This document shows, in pieces, positions 24,878-36,914 of a stretch of 64,000 nt of DNA. Below the pieces are notes generated by a model that saw only the letters and a list, made by a program, of their open reading frames with translations, had not been told where the DNA came from and did no database searches. Position numbers and translations under genes: made by a program. Positions within the stretch are counted from its first letter, which is position 1, and each line of letters starts with the position of its first letter. This DNA comes from Agaricus subrufescens (taxonomy: Eukaryota > Basidiomycota > Agaricomycetes > Agaricales > Agaricaceae), in assembly GCA_029945375.1 (NCBI GenBank), contig CM057058.1, positions 4,216,001 through 4,280,000 on the forward strand. Reading direction: 5' to 3'.

Positions 24878-27800
24878 GGGCAGGTTTGAGTTAAGACTAA
24901 AGCAGAGCGTGGACAGATCGGTTTGATCATAAAGTGGGTGGCAATTACGGTGTTCAGCGTGTGTGTGGTTATGGCAGGGTCATGGTGTAACATGAACTCA
25001 AGATCGGCCACGAGCGAATTTCACCTCATCATTTTTTTTCGTAATTTTAATCAATCTAGTAGTTGCATACGGTTGCACCCTGGTTGTCTTCATGGTTACT
25101 ATGCCCTAGAACCAGCCTCATATCCAGACCATCTGCTTTCAAATGCGTCGTTGCCGTTTTGCTGTCATTGTTCGTGACTTGTGTGGCATTCCTGATGAGA
25201 TTCACTTTAGCAGTCTGAGTACACGTTCTGGGCTTTAGCTTTCGCTGCAATCCTCAGTTTGAACTAGGAGAGGGGAGTCCGTCAGTGTCCATTTCTGCTT
25301 TCAGTCTATCTCAACTCAAGTCGATGGGAATACATGGGTGTCGATGTCCTCTCTTATAGTGTCGCTGCACTGAGAGGCCCTCTCATTCTCGGTTTGACTT
25401 CGATGTCGGCAGTAAACCGGCACTACAGTATGAGATCTCGAGGCGGTTCTTTCTGTATCATATGCTATAAAAACGCTAGATGACCATAGAAGTTCGTTCT
25501 ATCTCGCCGCAGATCTACATAGTAGGGGTAGCACACAACAAGGCGTATGACCTTTTTTGTTATGCAGGAGAAAATTTGGCGGCACATGTCTATCTGCAGT
25601 TCTCAATACATTAACATCAGGGTCCTGGACGCTCGCCTTAGAAGATCGCGCCTCAGGTTTCAACAGGTTCAGGGGGGATCGGAATTCTGACCGGGCCCTA
25701 CGGTCAGTGTCAAGCCTGGGTAGTAAACTGGTTCTCGCTAAAAGGGGAGGATTGGTCGGAAAGCGACCAGGAGGGATCTCTCTTCATTTAGAAGTGCGGG
25801 GCCTCAAAACTTTGTCAGTAACGGAAGAGTTAAGCAGGATCCATCATCTTGTTGGCCCTACCCAGACTAGTATGACGAAAATAAGAACAGAAGGCAGGTA
25901 GTAAGCCCAGGTCGCCAACCCAGGAACACAATAAAAGAATTAATATGCAACGTAACGCTTGTAAAGGCGTACACTATTAAAGCACTAAGCAGTTTCGCTG
26001 AATTCATTCTGTAACACAGCAGATCGTATGGAGCGCTCATGGCGATCACTGCGAGGCTTTATCGAGCATTCAAAAGGTTTGGGAATACTAATATGTGTTG
26101 TCAAAATATCACCAGGGTGAACAAAAGAGGAGTAACGTACATGACCATTCCCAATATATACTCGTGATTTGGCTCGATCACATTACCGGTTTCATCCACT
26201 GCCTTCTTGATGTCAAAGCAGTAGAGAATAGAAGCAATTGCGATCCAAACGGAAGAGAAAGCCATGTGGCGACCAGGGCAAACACGGCGACCAAAACCGA
26301 AGCATGCGTGCCTAGGGTCTTTAACAGTCTTGTCGATCTTCCCATCCTTGGTGAGAAAACGTTCAGGTTTGAAGGTGAAGGAATCGGGGTAGGCCTCCTC
26401 GTTATGAAGCAGAGCCCTATTCACTAGTCAGCGTCAAAGTACCCCAAAACTCAGTGGAGGCTCATACCAAGCATTCGGAATTACAATAGAACCCTTGGGT
26501 ATTCTGTATCCTTTGTATTCGTCGTCAACCTGCAGATATCTCGGAATGGCAATCGGAGCAACATTCTCCCAGCGAAGCGTTTCCAGTGTAACAGCGGTGA
26601 TGTAAGGTAAATGTTTCTCATCATCGAAGTCCGGAAGGTAGCCAGGTTTGATCACAGAATCAAGTTGATCTTGGGCTTTTTTGAGAACTTCAGGATTCTC
26701 AAGCATAGCCAAGATGCAAGACGAGATAACCACAGCGGTCTGAAAATACAATTCCTTCAATGAATAGGATCAAGGTTTCACTAAAAGAGGATCATACCGT
26801 ATCAGATGCAGCTTGGAATTGAAATTAGATCTGCTGACTGGCGCAACATCCTTTACTACTCACCGGCATACATAGATCCTGCACGATAGCGGATGTCAGT
26901 CTCAGAATAGGCATCATCACCTGTTCCCAACGCCCTCTGGATGCATTGCGAAGTAAATGACGACCTTGCCTTTCCTTCTGCCTGAACAGTCCCATGAATG
27001 TATAAGTCAACGTTGAAATCAGTAAGAAACAAACTTACGATGAGGTGTTTTGTAGCTTCGAAAGGCATGTTGACCATCGCCAGTGTGAGTTTCCGCCATT
27101 CTCTCGCTTTCTTCTGAAACCCAGCTCCAGGCATCCATTCAGGAACATACTTCAACATGGGTATCATGTCGACAAGGAATTTTCCTGGGATGGCTGCAAG
27201 CGAAAGTGGGTGTGTTCCACGTTCAGCTAATTCAATGTAGGGATCATCTTTTTGTTTGACATCAAGACCATACGCTACAGACATGATAGTTTCACCGGAA
27301 AGACTTCAAAAGAATAGTCAGTGAAGACCATAGTAGCATAGAGAAAAAACGTAGTATCGGAGGCTGCCATAAAGGTCGCTAGTATCATCGAGTAGGCGCT
27401 CAAGCAAGTGATGCGTTGCCTTGAGTTCATCGGGGTGGAAACGCTGGGCGGCAGTTGAACTGAAAAACTGATGGAACAGCCTTCGACCCTTGCGCCTAGT
27501 AGGAAACAGCTGGTGTTGATCTAGATCCATATTGTGTCTTTCGAAGAGCGGACGGAGACCCACCAAGAATTGCCTAATAGCGGATCAGAAACAGCTACTA
27601 TAACGAGGGAATTAATGGACTTACCGTAAGGCATAAAACCGATATTGAACGACCTGAAGCCGGTCAGCTGATCATGTTTCAATCAACCCTCATTACAGAC
27701 TTACCAGTGCATCTGCATCAAATTTTCATCTAATTATGATTACCTTCAGTGCAAGAAAGACTCACCAACTCATCTATGAGGACCAGGTGTCAATTTCATA

Positions 27801-28293
27801 GACTGCGTAGAGGAAAAGAAAAAACTGACTGATCATAGGCATCCTAGCTCTATGCGGACCGAGTTAGCAGACTGGATGATTTTTGGTTGCGGTGCTATCA
27901 GAGGTATCGAGTTCGAACCTACCTGTCTGAATAGATTGAAGAACGTCGTTCCATGAGCTCAAAGACGGCTTCAGGAGAGTCGAGAACAATCATATGAGTG
28001 CCCATAACAGGAACGTGAAGGATGTCAGTGCCTAGTAAGTGAACATCAAAAATCGTCCTTAGTCAAAGTCTTCATCTACCCTGCCGTTGGAATTACTTGC
28101 CGAGGTTTTTGCTCCACTCGTGGTAGGTCTTCCATTCAAATTCGGCGGGTATATTCAACAAGTTCCCAATGACAGGCCATCCTTTTGGACCAGGTGGTAG
28201 CGGGAGCGAAGTATATGCGCTTGGTTTTTTTAGGTAAAAGTGCAAGGCGAGTAGGAAACACGAAGCGCTTATGTAGAGGTCGACCGAGGGCAT
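24878..28293. repeat. Tandem duplication unit 2 (contains intact P450)
   Basis: Second copy of the 21595-24877 unit. It carries the same spacer (24880-25160), the shared downstream stretch beginning agatctacat at about 25512 (about 22109 in unit 1) and the full-length P450. Confidence 0.7.
25985..28293 (-). CDS. Cytochrome P450 monooxygenase
   Basis: About a dozen exons on the minus strand, ATG at 28293-28291 (an upstream in-frame ATG at 28344 is also possible) and stop at 25987-25985. Seen in order: an N-terminal anchor (ASCFLLALHFYLKK), the proline hinge LPLPPGPKGWPVIGN, helix-I-like MYAAASDTTAVVISS after splicing two small exons, ExxR as ETLRW, PERF, and heme motif FGFGRRVCPGRH with the cysteine ligand at about 26.28 kb. 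The terminal exon (25985-26092) encodes IPKPFECSIKPRSDRHE, the usual end of this basidiomycete clade. Intron 1 has a GC donor (G|GCAAGT), and the intron before WALLHNEE uses the AG of GAATAG. P450s of this type are ER-bound and oxidise small lipophilic molecules; the substrate is not predictable here. Confidence 0.85.
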
Positions 28294-29149
28294 CTTGACA
28301 AGCCAGTAGAGGGAGAGGAAAGGTGAGAAAAAGGGAAACCACAACGAGATACGTTATGTCCGGTATTCGGCTCGGCAGTTCCTCTCACTACGTGAGGCGA
28401 AAAGAGGGCTACAACGGACCTGAAGAACACTGCTTTAATTCCAAAAATTAAATGTCGCTTTGGTATAAGTCGGAGATAATAATATAAGAAGAAATGATGG
28501 CCGATCTCGTTCGTAAAGTCGAACAGCGATTGGGCCGAACTTGGGCCGAACATTACTTACATCCGGTTTGTTTGATCAATGAAGCAGTACTCACCGCTTA
28601 TACACCTACACTATTTCGCTGGGTTTTCGTTGGGCCCATGAAGACCATGAGTTTCGGGCATCAAAGTTGAAGAGGGAATGAGGCCTGAAGTTTGAATTTG
28701 AAGGCCTACCCAACGTAACAATAGTACAGCCAAGAGCACTGTCACATGACCCCAGACGCGCCACATTCGCAGGAAACCAAAAGTTAAAACCCAGTATCAT
28801 CCAACGTATTGAAGGCTACTCCTGCTTTAAGCCAAGGATAACGCCACACGCCACACAAACGAGTAACGTGCCAGCTTTCGAATACGCTAGTACCTGTAGG
28901 TGTTATCCTCTGAAATGAAAATGAAACCTGCCACGGTTGGTCCCGCCCCGCCTGTCACGGCATCTTTCATCTCCGGGAAAGTCGCTCTTCCAGGTAGCCC
29001 TCGCGTTCGCGCCGCTTGCATCCTACTACAACCTCACCTCATCGACTCATCTCAACACTAAAGATAAAGACGGATAAAGACTGAACTCAGTAGCAGACAG
29101 AATAAGCTCATTACTCCCATCTAGACTGCGGAGGATGGGAACTCACAAG
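28294..29149. other. Spacer with duplicated DUF6534-unit flank
   Basis: About 0.86 kb, no supported gene. Bases 28960-29149 resemble the spacers at 16.05-16.2 and 19.62-19.75 kb (shared ctccgggaaagtc...cctcacctc pattern). They sit next to an inverted piece of a DUF6534 gene. Confidence 0.45.
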
Positions 29150-29500
29150 ACAAATGAGGCACTCCTCTTGGAGGACAACACAGGTAACGCTTACGAGAAT
29201 TAAGCGGCTTGTCCTAGAAACAGGGTTATTGACAGGTGATTATTATATTGACCTCTTGGTTTCTATCCTTCGTACTCAGTTTAGTTCTGCAGTGGCATTG
29301 ACAACTGCCTACCCTTTGTTGATGTTCCTCAGCCCTAATACAATCGCCGATCCAATACCTGGTCTCTCTCTCGGCAAGGTGTACACTCGATACTCGTCTT
29401 ACTAAACAATCGTTCTACAATAGCAGGAGGCAGGAATGAACCGGCTTTTGAGTTTGAAATTGAGTCTCTCAGGCGTTCCGAGTAGGAAACAATGCCGGGC
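29150..29500 (+). pseudogene. DUF6534 C-terminal fragment, inverted
   Basis: On the plus strand, opposite to the nearby family copies, lie exon 7 (MRHSSWRTTQVTLTRIKRLV and LETGLLT), a GT-AG intron ending TTCTGCAG, and a partial exon 8 (ALTTAYPLLMFL, then DPIPGLSLGKVY). A small deletion after GLSLGKVY (against YSNSILVLLNNR) shifts the frame to a stop near 29405. The five upstream exons are absent. Confidence 0.7.
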
Positions 29501-29765
29501 ACACTCTTTAAAAATAGGCACAAGCCCAACAGAGGCTGGCAAGTTATGTAGGTTCGTTTTCTGTCATTGATTGGGTTTCTCTTATGTAATCATACCACAA
29601 ACTAAATCAAAATATCACGAACATATTTATTCTCGCGCAGCTTCTTCCATCTACACCCCTGGCCAGCTATAGGTGAACAATTTCCTGTTGGGAGATGAGA
29701 TATCTGCAGCAGTAGCAGCGAAGAAGAAAGATGGAATACAAATACCGATATGGACATGAAGGTCT

Positions 29766-29870
29766 TACGTCAATTCGGTGAGGTTGCTCACGCCCTGTTC
29801 AACTCCAAGTTGTTCGAATATCTCTTCTACAATTAAAGTTAGATGGCTAGGTTGAGTTGAGTGTAATTGA
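29766..29870 (-). pseudogene. FGGY kinase fragment (relic 3)
   Basis: Minus-strand piece reading STQPSHLTLIVEEIFEQLGV followed by SNLTELT. It matches the segments upstream of the TELTKDL motif in relics 1 and 2 (EEMLERLKLEEGASSLSELT and EEILTQFRLEEGASGLTELT). It stops there at a GTAAG that could be a former splice donor. No other kinase motif was found nearby. Confidence 0.55.
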
Positions 29871-30132
29871 CCTTCGAGTAGGTTCTTTTGTTTGGCAGGT
29901 TCCTTCAGATTTGAGTAAGTAGCGGTTGAGTGGTCAAAACAAAGTCCATTAGCCTCTGGGGTATTGTGAGTGCTGTGCACCCACGATAGGCAGATATGGA
30001 AGCGGTAGCTACGAGCCCACCTGACGCGTCGACCGCTAGCCTCCTTCATTCGTCCGAATCCACGAGAGTGCCGTTCCGGCTCGACAAGTACATCTATGTA
30101 TCTCAAGATATTTTAGAGAAAGCAATAAATAG

Positions 30133-30790
30133 TCAAGGACTAACCTGAAACATACCACAATTGCTCGCTCCGACATTTACCTTTTGATTCCAATTAGCAA
30201 CTACCTCTATCCATGAGGTAAGCATTAATTCAGTAGCATGTGCGTCGATCAATGCACTGCCAACAGGAGTAACTTCCACGACCACAAAACTTGCACCACT
30301 TGTTTGACAGTCCTGTGTTGCGTACCCAAGGCACTGCAGAACGGAATTGTCAGCCACGTGAAGTTCACTGAATACAGAAGAATATCGGAGTTCTCGGGTG
30401 CTACGCAGAAAAACAGACAGAAATCATGGAGCGCCATAAATATCTGTGCTGTATGTACCATGTAGACAAATGCAAAACGACCGCCTTTGTGATGTTTCTA
30501 TCATTTGGAAAGGCTAGATAGTATATGTCTGATACGAATCTTTAGAAGATATGCTTGCATGATTTGTGGAATGTGATACTTACAGATTTGTGCAGTCAAT
30601 ATTCCGTAGAGAAGAATGTCAAGGCAGTATCCAAACAGCTAATTCTTGCCTCGTCAGAGTGTAACCTTTCCGAGTTTGTAGACATCAACTCATCTCACCT
30701 GCCCTTCAGGTCTGTACGAGTACAGGCCTGGGTTGATATACGCCGCATCCATTGACAAGTATGCGAGCGGGACACAGTCAAAGATATTGA
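30133..30790 (-). pseudogene. DUF6534 N-terminal fragment
   Basis: Exon 1 (MDAAYINPGLYSYRPEGQ), exon 2 (LFGYCLDILLYGILTAQI) and most of exon 3 (YYLAFPNDRNITKAVV, then HTAQIFMALHDFC) are recognisable with correct splice sites. A one-base deletion in exon 3 near VVTFVYT shifts the frame, and the sequence downstream of WLTIPFCSALG no longer matches exon 4. With the inverted C-terminal fragment at 29.15 kb, this appears to be one gene broken by an inversion. Confidence 0.7.
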
Positions 30791-30918
30791 ACAGAGTGCT
30801 CGAGATCTTCAGGATATATATAGTAGTCACGGTGTTGAGGTGATTGACTGAGGAAGGTATTCCACCTCGTGATCTCACTGTGTGACGCTGTCGTTGCTTG
30901 ATCTCTTAATTCTATATA

Positions 30919-31056
30919 CACTGGGCCGGTGTCACAATAAGCCACGTGTCTTATCGAGTAAATACTGAAAAATTCGTGACTTTTGTCACGAAAAGTCACG
31001 AAAAAATTGATAATGTTTCAATAAGACAGGTGCCTTATTGTGACACCGGCCCAGTG
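30919..31056. mobile_element. MITE-like palindromic element, 138 bp
   Basis: Terminal inverted repeats begin CACTGGGCCGGTGTCACAAT and extend about 36 bases into the element with two mismatches. TA flanks each end (TATA|CACTGG ... CCAGTG|TATA), which suits a TA target duplication. Between the arms is a second perfect 12-bp palindrome, TTCGTGACTTTT / AAAAGTCACGAA, around a 6-base loop. No coding capacity. It lies 77 bases from the NACHT gene stop codon. Confidence 0.78.
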
Positions 31057-31132
31057 TATATTAAACGCTTAGGTGACATCACGCCTTCTTCGAGCCTTTT
31101 CCTACATCGTTCGCTTTCATTCTTATTTTACA

Positions 31133-33821
31133 TTACACAATGCTCCCGTATTTTTTACGCTCCTCCAGTGACATATCGATCCAAAACGAATAAGTCCACT
31201 CCGACACATCATCTTCTGGATCAACAAATTGAAGTTCTACACAACAAGGCCCCGCTGAAGTGAAGAAAATCGGGACAGTTTGATCCGGATGCCGAATAAC
31301 CCAACTTTCCAATTGCCGTTCAAGCCGTTCAAAGCAGTAAGTACATCTCCCTGGACGAAAGGCAGTGGTCCAATCTTGTTCTTTTCCTTGTTCATATTGA
31401 CCATCCCGTTTATGCTACACAAAACAAATTCAACGGATGCCCGTAAAAATGGATGCTTCACTTACCCTACAAGACGAATTCCATAGAGTTTCCGCCGTAG
31501 CAGAACCACGAAACCGTAAGTTAATTGTGTGGTATGTGTAACTTTTCGAAAAGTCAGCTGCCTTGACGGGAATTCGCTTGAGAATTCCACACATTATGAA
31601 TTCATGATATCGAGATTTATTCTTAATTGCTAGTTCAGCCATACCAACACGAAAGAGGATATAATCGGGTACTCACAAACACCAGCTCGCGTAGCTGGTG
31701 ACGGGGAAAGCCAGGTTTGTACTCCTGAAACCGAGAGATCAAAAGACCAATGTAGAACTCGCTCTGGAACAGTGGATCTCCGCGATCGATCCCATCTACA
31801 ACCTCTCCAATAGCCAGCTTATACATGTTCAACCGCGTTCTATCGTCATCCCAGTCAATTTCCTCTTTGACCGGCCAAGTAATCGGTATTTTGCAGTTAG
31901 TGCCACCAACGCGAGCTAAGACACCAAAATGCGAGTCATAGTCCCCATCACCAAAATCAACACCATCGGGAGCTTCCTGTAATACTCTGAATGCACATTG
32001 GGTCATAATTTGTCGAGCTTCGAGTTTGGTATCCGGGGAAAATCCAGAACTCGATATGAAATCAACGAGTGATTTATGGAAAGGTTTGGGCACCTCCTCA
32101 TGGGCTTCCTCCCATTGGGGAAAGCGCAAAACGGAACGGAGGCGCTTGACCGCAGCATAAGCTTCATCGGGGGTCATGCCTAACCAATTGCACAGAACAA
32201 CGAAATTATGGCCAGCTTTGGAATACCCTAAGGCCATATCCCAATTTGACGCTAGTAACAGTAAAAGTTTTCGAGTGTCTATCATGATTCGGGGAGGCAC
32301 ATTCGACAAGATACGGGCGTACAGCGCATAAAGTAGAGCCATCGGATGTTGTTCCCGTGGTATATCGTGCATTGAATGTTCATTAATGACATTAATGACG
32401 TCGGAAAGCTGCGAGGTTGGGTCTCCGATGGTCGAGTCGCCTATATATCTGACGACAGTATGTGCATATGCAAATAACCCGCCCGCAGCCTCGGCCAGCT
32501 TCCACAAATGTTGTTCGTCAGGCCAATGCGGGTCGAGCAAGTCTGACGCCTTCCCAAGCTCCGTCAACTCATCGCGAAGAAACCGTTCAACGTCTGCGTG
32601 AGCCTCGTCAGAATCTATTGGGATTTCTTCCTTTTCTAGTACAGGTATGACCTCGGCTCTGGAAAAGAAGGATGTGATGTGTGTTTCAGGGCGGCTGGCA
32701 ATAAACCACACGATAGGTGAGGAAGGGTACGAAATGCAGAGGTTAGAAATAAGTTGTAGGAGCTCGACCTGCGTGTCTGTAGATCTGCACTCATCAAGGC
32801 CATCAATGATTATCAATATACGGCCGGCAGAGTTTAGATGGGGGTTGTGGATAAAGGGCTGAATGATGAATTTTTGGAATTGGACAGGCATCGAAGAACG
32901 AAGGAGAGATGGGTCGTTGGTGATCTCGTCCTCGATGAACCGACGATACAACTTGGACTTGACAGCAAACTGATAAGAAAGCGTCATGATGGCTTTTGTT
33001 CCATCGTTGCGTCCATTGATAGAGAAGAAGACTGATGTGCTGAAGGTTACTGGAAGATTGGAAGACTCAGCGACATTCTGCATGATAGCAGACTTTCCTA
33101 CTCCCGCCGCTCCAACTACCCAACACATCTTTTTATCCCCGTTACGGTGGACGATGAAATTGAAGCATCGTTCAAGGATGGTCAAACGTGTTCCGGGATG
33201 ACATCGCGGTGGTGGGTGACGAGCAGAGGAATCAGACGTTGCCCCAGGGATTGTTTCCTTCAGAAGCTTTTCCATGACTACCAGCGGTGACGATCAATCA
33301 TAGTAACAAAACATGAGTGCTGCTTACATTTATTCGAGGGAGGAGTGATATAGACGACTAGTAGAGATGTATTGGGTCAGTGTTGGTGAATCACTACACA
33401 AAAATGATGCTTCTTACTGGCATTGTCGACATTTCCATTAATGAAGTTTCCTGTCGCAGAAAAATTTTCGGCTTGATGGAAGAAGCCTGGTTTGTAAGGT
33501 TGTAGCACATCTAGAGGCTACGTTGAATGCCTCAATACCATCCATCATTCACAAGTTGAATTTACAAAAGAGACTCACGCCTCGTAGTTCCGGCAATGGA
33601 GGTTGTTGTGATGGCGTCGTAAATGAATATGAAGTTTGTGGTACCGAGGACTGTTGCAGGTGAGCGTGGTCCACGGGGACGGGAAGACGTGTGAGATAAG
33701 CTGGCTGTTGGGCAGCCAAATCGTAGTAAGACATCGGCACCGATCTCGAGTCGACTACATCCATCTGTGTGATTGGTTGTAAGACTCGTGAGGATTGACC
33801 ACTAGAGTCTTTCGGCGCCAT
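31133..33821 (-). CDS. NACHT-domain STAND NTPase
   Basis: Six exons fit in phase (33821-33579, 33517-33418, 33357-33328, 33277-31677, 31621-31466, 31414-31133; about 803 aa). The N-terminus is Ser/Pro/Gln-rich. Exon 2 encodes the FHQAENFSATGNFINGNVDN motif that precedes NACHT domains in many mushroom proteins. Then come CHPGTR, the Walker A GAAGVGKSAIMQ, the Walker B-like ILIIIDGLDEC and the sensor-like IVWFIASRPE. No WD40 or ankyrin repeats follow; the C-terminal exons give a short acidic region ending MSLEERKKYGSIV. STAND NTPases act as signal-activated oligomerising switches, and in fungi some control heterokaryon incompatibility; the role here is inferred. The first exon could begin further upstream (34160), and the last two exons could belong to a separate gene, though phases favour one gene. 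Confidence 0.78.
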
Positions 33822-34771
33822 GTCGGCACAAATGTGTCCCGTGGAGTTTTGAGGATGGGTTGGAGGTGCTGAACGAGGAATATTAGTGGCAGTAAGTACT
33901 TCCTGCTCCACGGCAACATGTCCAGAGGAATGAAAGGAGGGAAGGACGGGAGAAGAATCATGACACATAGGACGAGGGGCGGCTGCATCATGTGGAGGAC
34001 CAACAGAGGTCAGCTCTAGTGAATGCGAGTGCCGTGAACGGTGAAAACGTAAGAAATTAGGAAGGGGAAAGCAGAACGAAGGCATGAAGAATGTCGAGGG
34101 TTGAAACAAAGACCATCTGATCGCCCAGTATTGCCCAACAAACAAACACAACGTGGGCACAGCGAGGTGCTCGCCGCTCGGGAGACTGCTTCCTGCAGGC
34201 TATTTATAGCCCGCCTGCTGTCAGCGTCCTGTCGCAAAAACTAAGGCTGTGGAAAAAACTATAACGGTACAGAAACCAGTCTCATTTCTTACCTTTTCGT
34301 CCACTCAAAATTAGATTTTTTTTTTTTGACATCCTAGTCTTGCGGGCTTCGAAGACCTCACTACTATTTTCATCGAGCAATAACGCTCACGAAACCTAGT
34401 TACTAAGAAGACAAGAACAACCCGCACCGAATCAATAGTGCCAGTAAGCCACAGAAAACTTAAGCACACCATAAGATATTTGATAGCGAGTGTACATTGT
34501 TCTCTCTCTTGAAATCAGGAATGTCATCTCAGGGACTTTCGTATTATCTTCTTCATTCAATGATGTGCCAAATTGATATCAGTACCGTCAAGACTTAAAT
34601 TAACATACACCGATTAGGCGCATTTAACTCAAGCGCGCACGGTAAGCCATCCCATGGCGGGTGCATACGCAACAGGCATAAATCATGATGGTGCATACCG
34701 AGAGCATACAATGGACATTTTTTGGTAGGGGTGGGGGGTGACATGTAAGAAAATCAAGTACGCAGATAAAT
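33822..34771. other. Spacer: NACHT gene promoter and uL2 3' flank
   Basis: About 950 bases. The open frame upstream of the chosen NACHT start continues to 34160, so part may be coding. From 34260 to 34770 it is AT-rich, with no supported feature. Confidence 0.45.
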
Positions 34772-35756
34772 CTACACCTCCTTGACCTTGACGGTACCAC
34801 GTAGCAGACCAGTCTATGATAGCACACAATCAGATATAGAACACACCCAACAAAATGAAACGGATATACGTACACGGCGAGCAGCGATAAGACCGACTTT
34901 CTGTCCAGGAACGGATGAACGAGCCACTGTCGAAGCGTGACCGATATGTTGGTGGTTACCACCACCGTGAGGGTGATCAACGGGGTTCATAGCAACACCA
35001 CGAGTACGAGGCCAGCTAATACAAGATCAGCTAATCTACTAGACCGGCATATTTGAAAAGGTACGCACTTGTAACGTTTAGCCTTGTATTTGTGGAAGGC
35101 ACGACCAGCCTTGAGCAAAGGCTTGTCAATCCTTCCACCACCAGCAACGATACCAATGGTAGCACGCGAAGATCCTGAAACAGTTTTCTTGGAACCACTA
35201 GGAAGCCTGATTCTTGTCTTGTTGTCATCCGAGTGTCCGATAATAGTGGCGTAGTTCCCGGAAGTGCGGGCAAGGGCACCTCGGTCACCGACTTTCTCCT
35301 CGACATTGCAGATGATGGTACCTTCGGGGCATTGCGAGACCGGGAGGACATTCCCGACGGTGAGGGCAGCCTTTTTGCCACAGTAGACAAAGGCACCGGT
35401 GTGGAGACCCTCGGTGGCGATGAAAGTTTCTTTGCGGAGTTTGTAGCGGTAGGGGTCACGGAAAACGACTCGGGCGAGAGGAGCACCACTGTTAGGATAA
35501 TCAGGCGGTGTTTAGGATAAATGAGTAAACCCTACTCACCGGCCAGCGTCGTGAATTATCTCTTTCACGACACCCCGGACATACCCATTGCGTTCGGCAA
35601 AGTCGAGGGCACGGAAGCGGGCGGGATCTTTATTAAGATGTGTGTGCGCTTTGAACTAGAGAGGTCAAAGCTGTCAGAGGAAAAATTTGTGATTTTCAAG
35701 GACTAAGGACATACGATTGCGTGAGAGCGTCTTTGAGCCCTTACTACCCTACCCAT
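34772..35756 (-). CDS. RPL2: 60S ribosomal protein uL2 (L2/L8)
   Basis: Five exons (35756-35715, 35655-35540, 35488-35069, 35015-34874, 34813-34772) give 253 aa, the usual length for eukaryotic uL2. Start [10 protein letters not shown] is the universal N-terminus. Also seen are [54 protein letters not shown], and [16 protein letters not shown], which is the conserved loop near the peptidyl transferase centre. The product is a cytosolic large-subunit protein binding 28S rRNA. The intron before WPRTRG uses donor AA|GTGCGT. Introns cluster near the 5' end, as is common in fungal ribosomal protein genes. Confidence 0.96.
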
Positions 35757-36902
35757 CGTGAATTCTAGACAAGAAAGATATCAGTAATCTGTGTTTCGGG
35801 GAGAACAGGACGGAAGAAATGAATCGAGGACCCCCCAACCACTACCGGAACCCAATCATCATCCAAACAAGATCGGGTCAATCCAGCCGTACTTCCAGCT
35901 ATTTTGACAAACGAGTCTCGTAGAGCGTGTCCAGGGGGTCCATACGTTCATCCTAGAACCTGATGAGGGCGGTGGGCATACTCACATTCGGACTGTCTTG
36001 AGGAACGCTTGGGACGATCTACAACAGCGATACTTGACGTGGTGAATAAACATGGACAAATACTGTGATGATGTAATCTGCCCCTCCGCCACTACTAACC
36101 TCAGCTCTCTTCTGTACAGAGCCAAACATGTCAACCTAGCATCAGTAATGGATCAGGAATGCGTGATATCACGGCTTTTGCTAAATTGAAGATGAGACGT
36201 TGGTTCTTCAAGCTTAAGATTATACGACCTTCCATACATATCTCCGGTGCTCGATGTCAGCAGTCAATCCGAGCTTCTTCAATCGTTACCTCTTGACAAA
36301 TAAGGAGATTGATGATTTCGTTTCCCAGACCCTTGTTTCAATCTTTCGAACTCGCAAGAACAATGATGTTAATTTTGCAATCAACATGAACAGCGCGCGA
36401 GTGAAGCATCAACTTAACAACCGAGTTGCGTCGGATTCATCTACCAAAAAAAAGTTAAAGCTTCTACTCGAAGAACCGATTGTTTATTACGATATAATGT
36501 GCTCGACGGAAGATAAAAAAACTGTCGTTAACAGCAGTAACAAACGGAAAATGATTTTTGGTAACTATGATACACCACTAGCTGCTCCTTATAATATGAG
36601 CTGTTATTTTGATTGATATACACGTAAAAAAGAACATTGTGTCAGGAATGGTTTTGATTCTTTTGTCTTCCTGTAGTAACGACACCTCGCCACGCGAAAT
36701 GTAGTGCTAGTGACGGTGGCGTTACAATTCGTAACTAGGATAATACCAACTCGAATATCACTAATAACAACCACTGTTAAGAGGTTCTTTTTGCCGCCAC
36801 AAACATCTAGCAACGGGATAAGTTTCAAGTTGTACTAGTTAAAACAACAAAAAAAAACCAGCGTCTCTTTTGAAGTTATATAACACCACCTCGAACCACA
36901 CA
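35757..36902. other. Spacer left of the CACTA element, with one unexplained ORF
   Basis: About 1.15 kb, increasingly AT-rich toward the right. The only notable frame is 36254-36616 (+), 120 codons, lysine- and asparagine-rich (RVKHQLNNRVASDSSTKKK); no family recognised, no introns evident, and composition equals the surrounding AT-rich DNA. It may be chance. The last three bases, ACA, are the left target duplication of the element. Confidence 0.4.
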
Positions 36903-36914
36903 CACTGTGGGACC
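36903..36914 (+). repeat. Left terminal inverted repeat of the CACTA element
   Basis: CACTGTGGGACC, preceded by ACA. The perfect match to the right end stops after 12 bases, where the left continues AGGGAG and the right (inverted) continues GGACCC. Confidence 0.8.

Noticed and set aside
12223..31056. A secondary-metabolite gene cluster (P450, membrane proteins, kinase)
   Set aside because: No terpene synthase, PKS or NRPS core enzyme; the genes are products of local duplication, and the kinase parts are broken.
30778..31263. Short frames across and beside the 138-bp MITE
   Set aside because: They cross the palindrome and share no phase or motif with the adjacent genes; on the minus strand, 31133-31414 is better explained as the last NACHT exon.
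36254..36616. 120-codon ORF left of the transposon
   Set aside because: No motif, no splice partners and no composition difference from surrounding AT-rich DNA; kept only as a note in the spacer.
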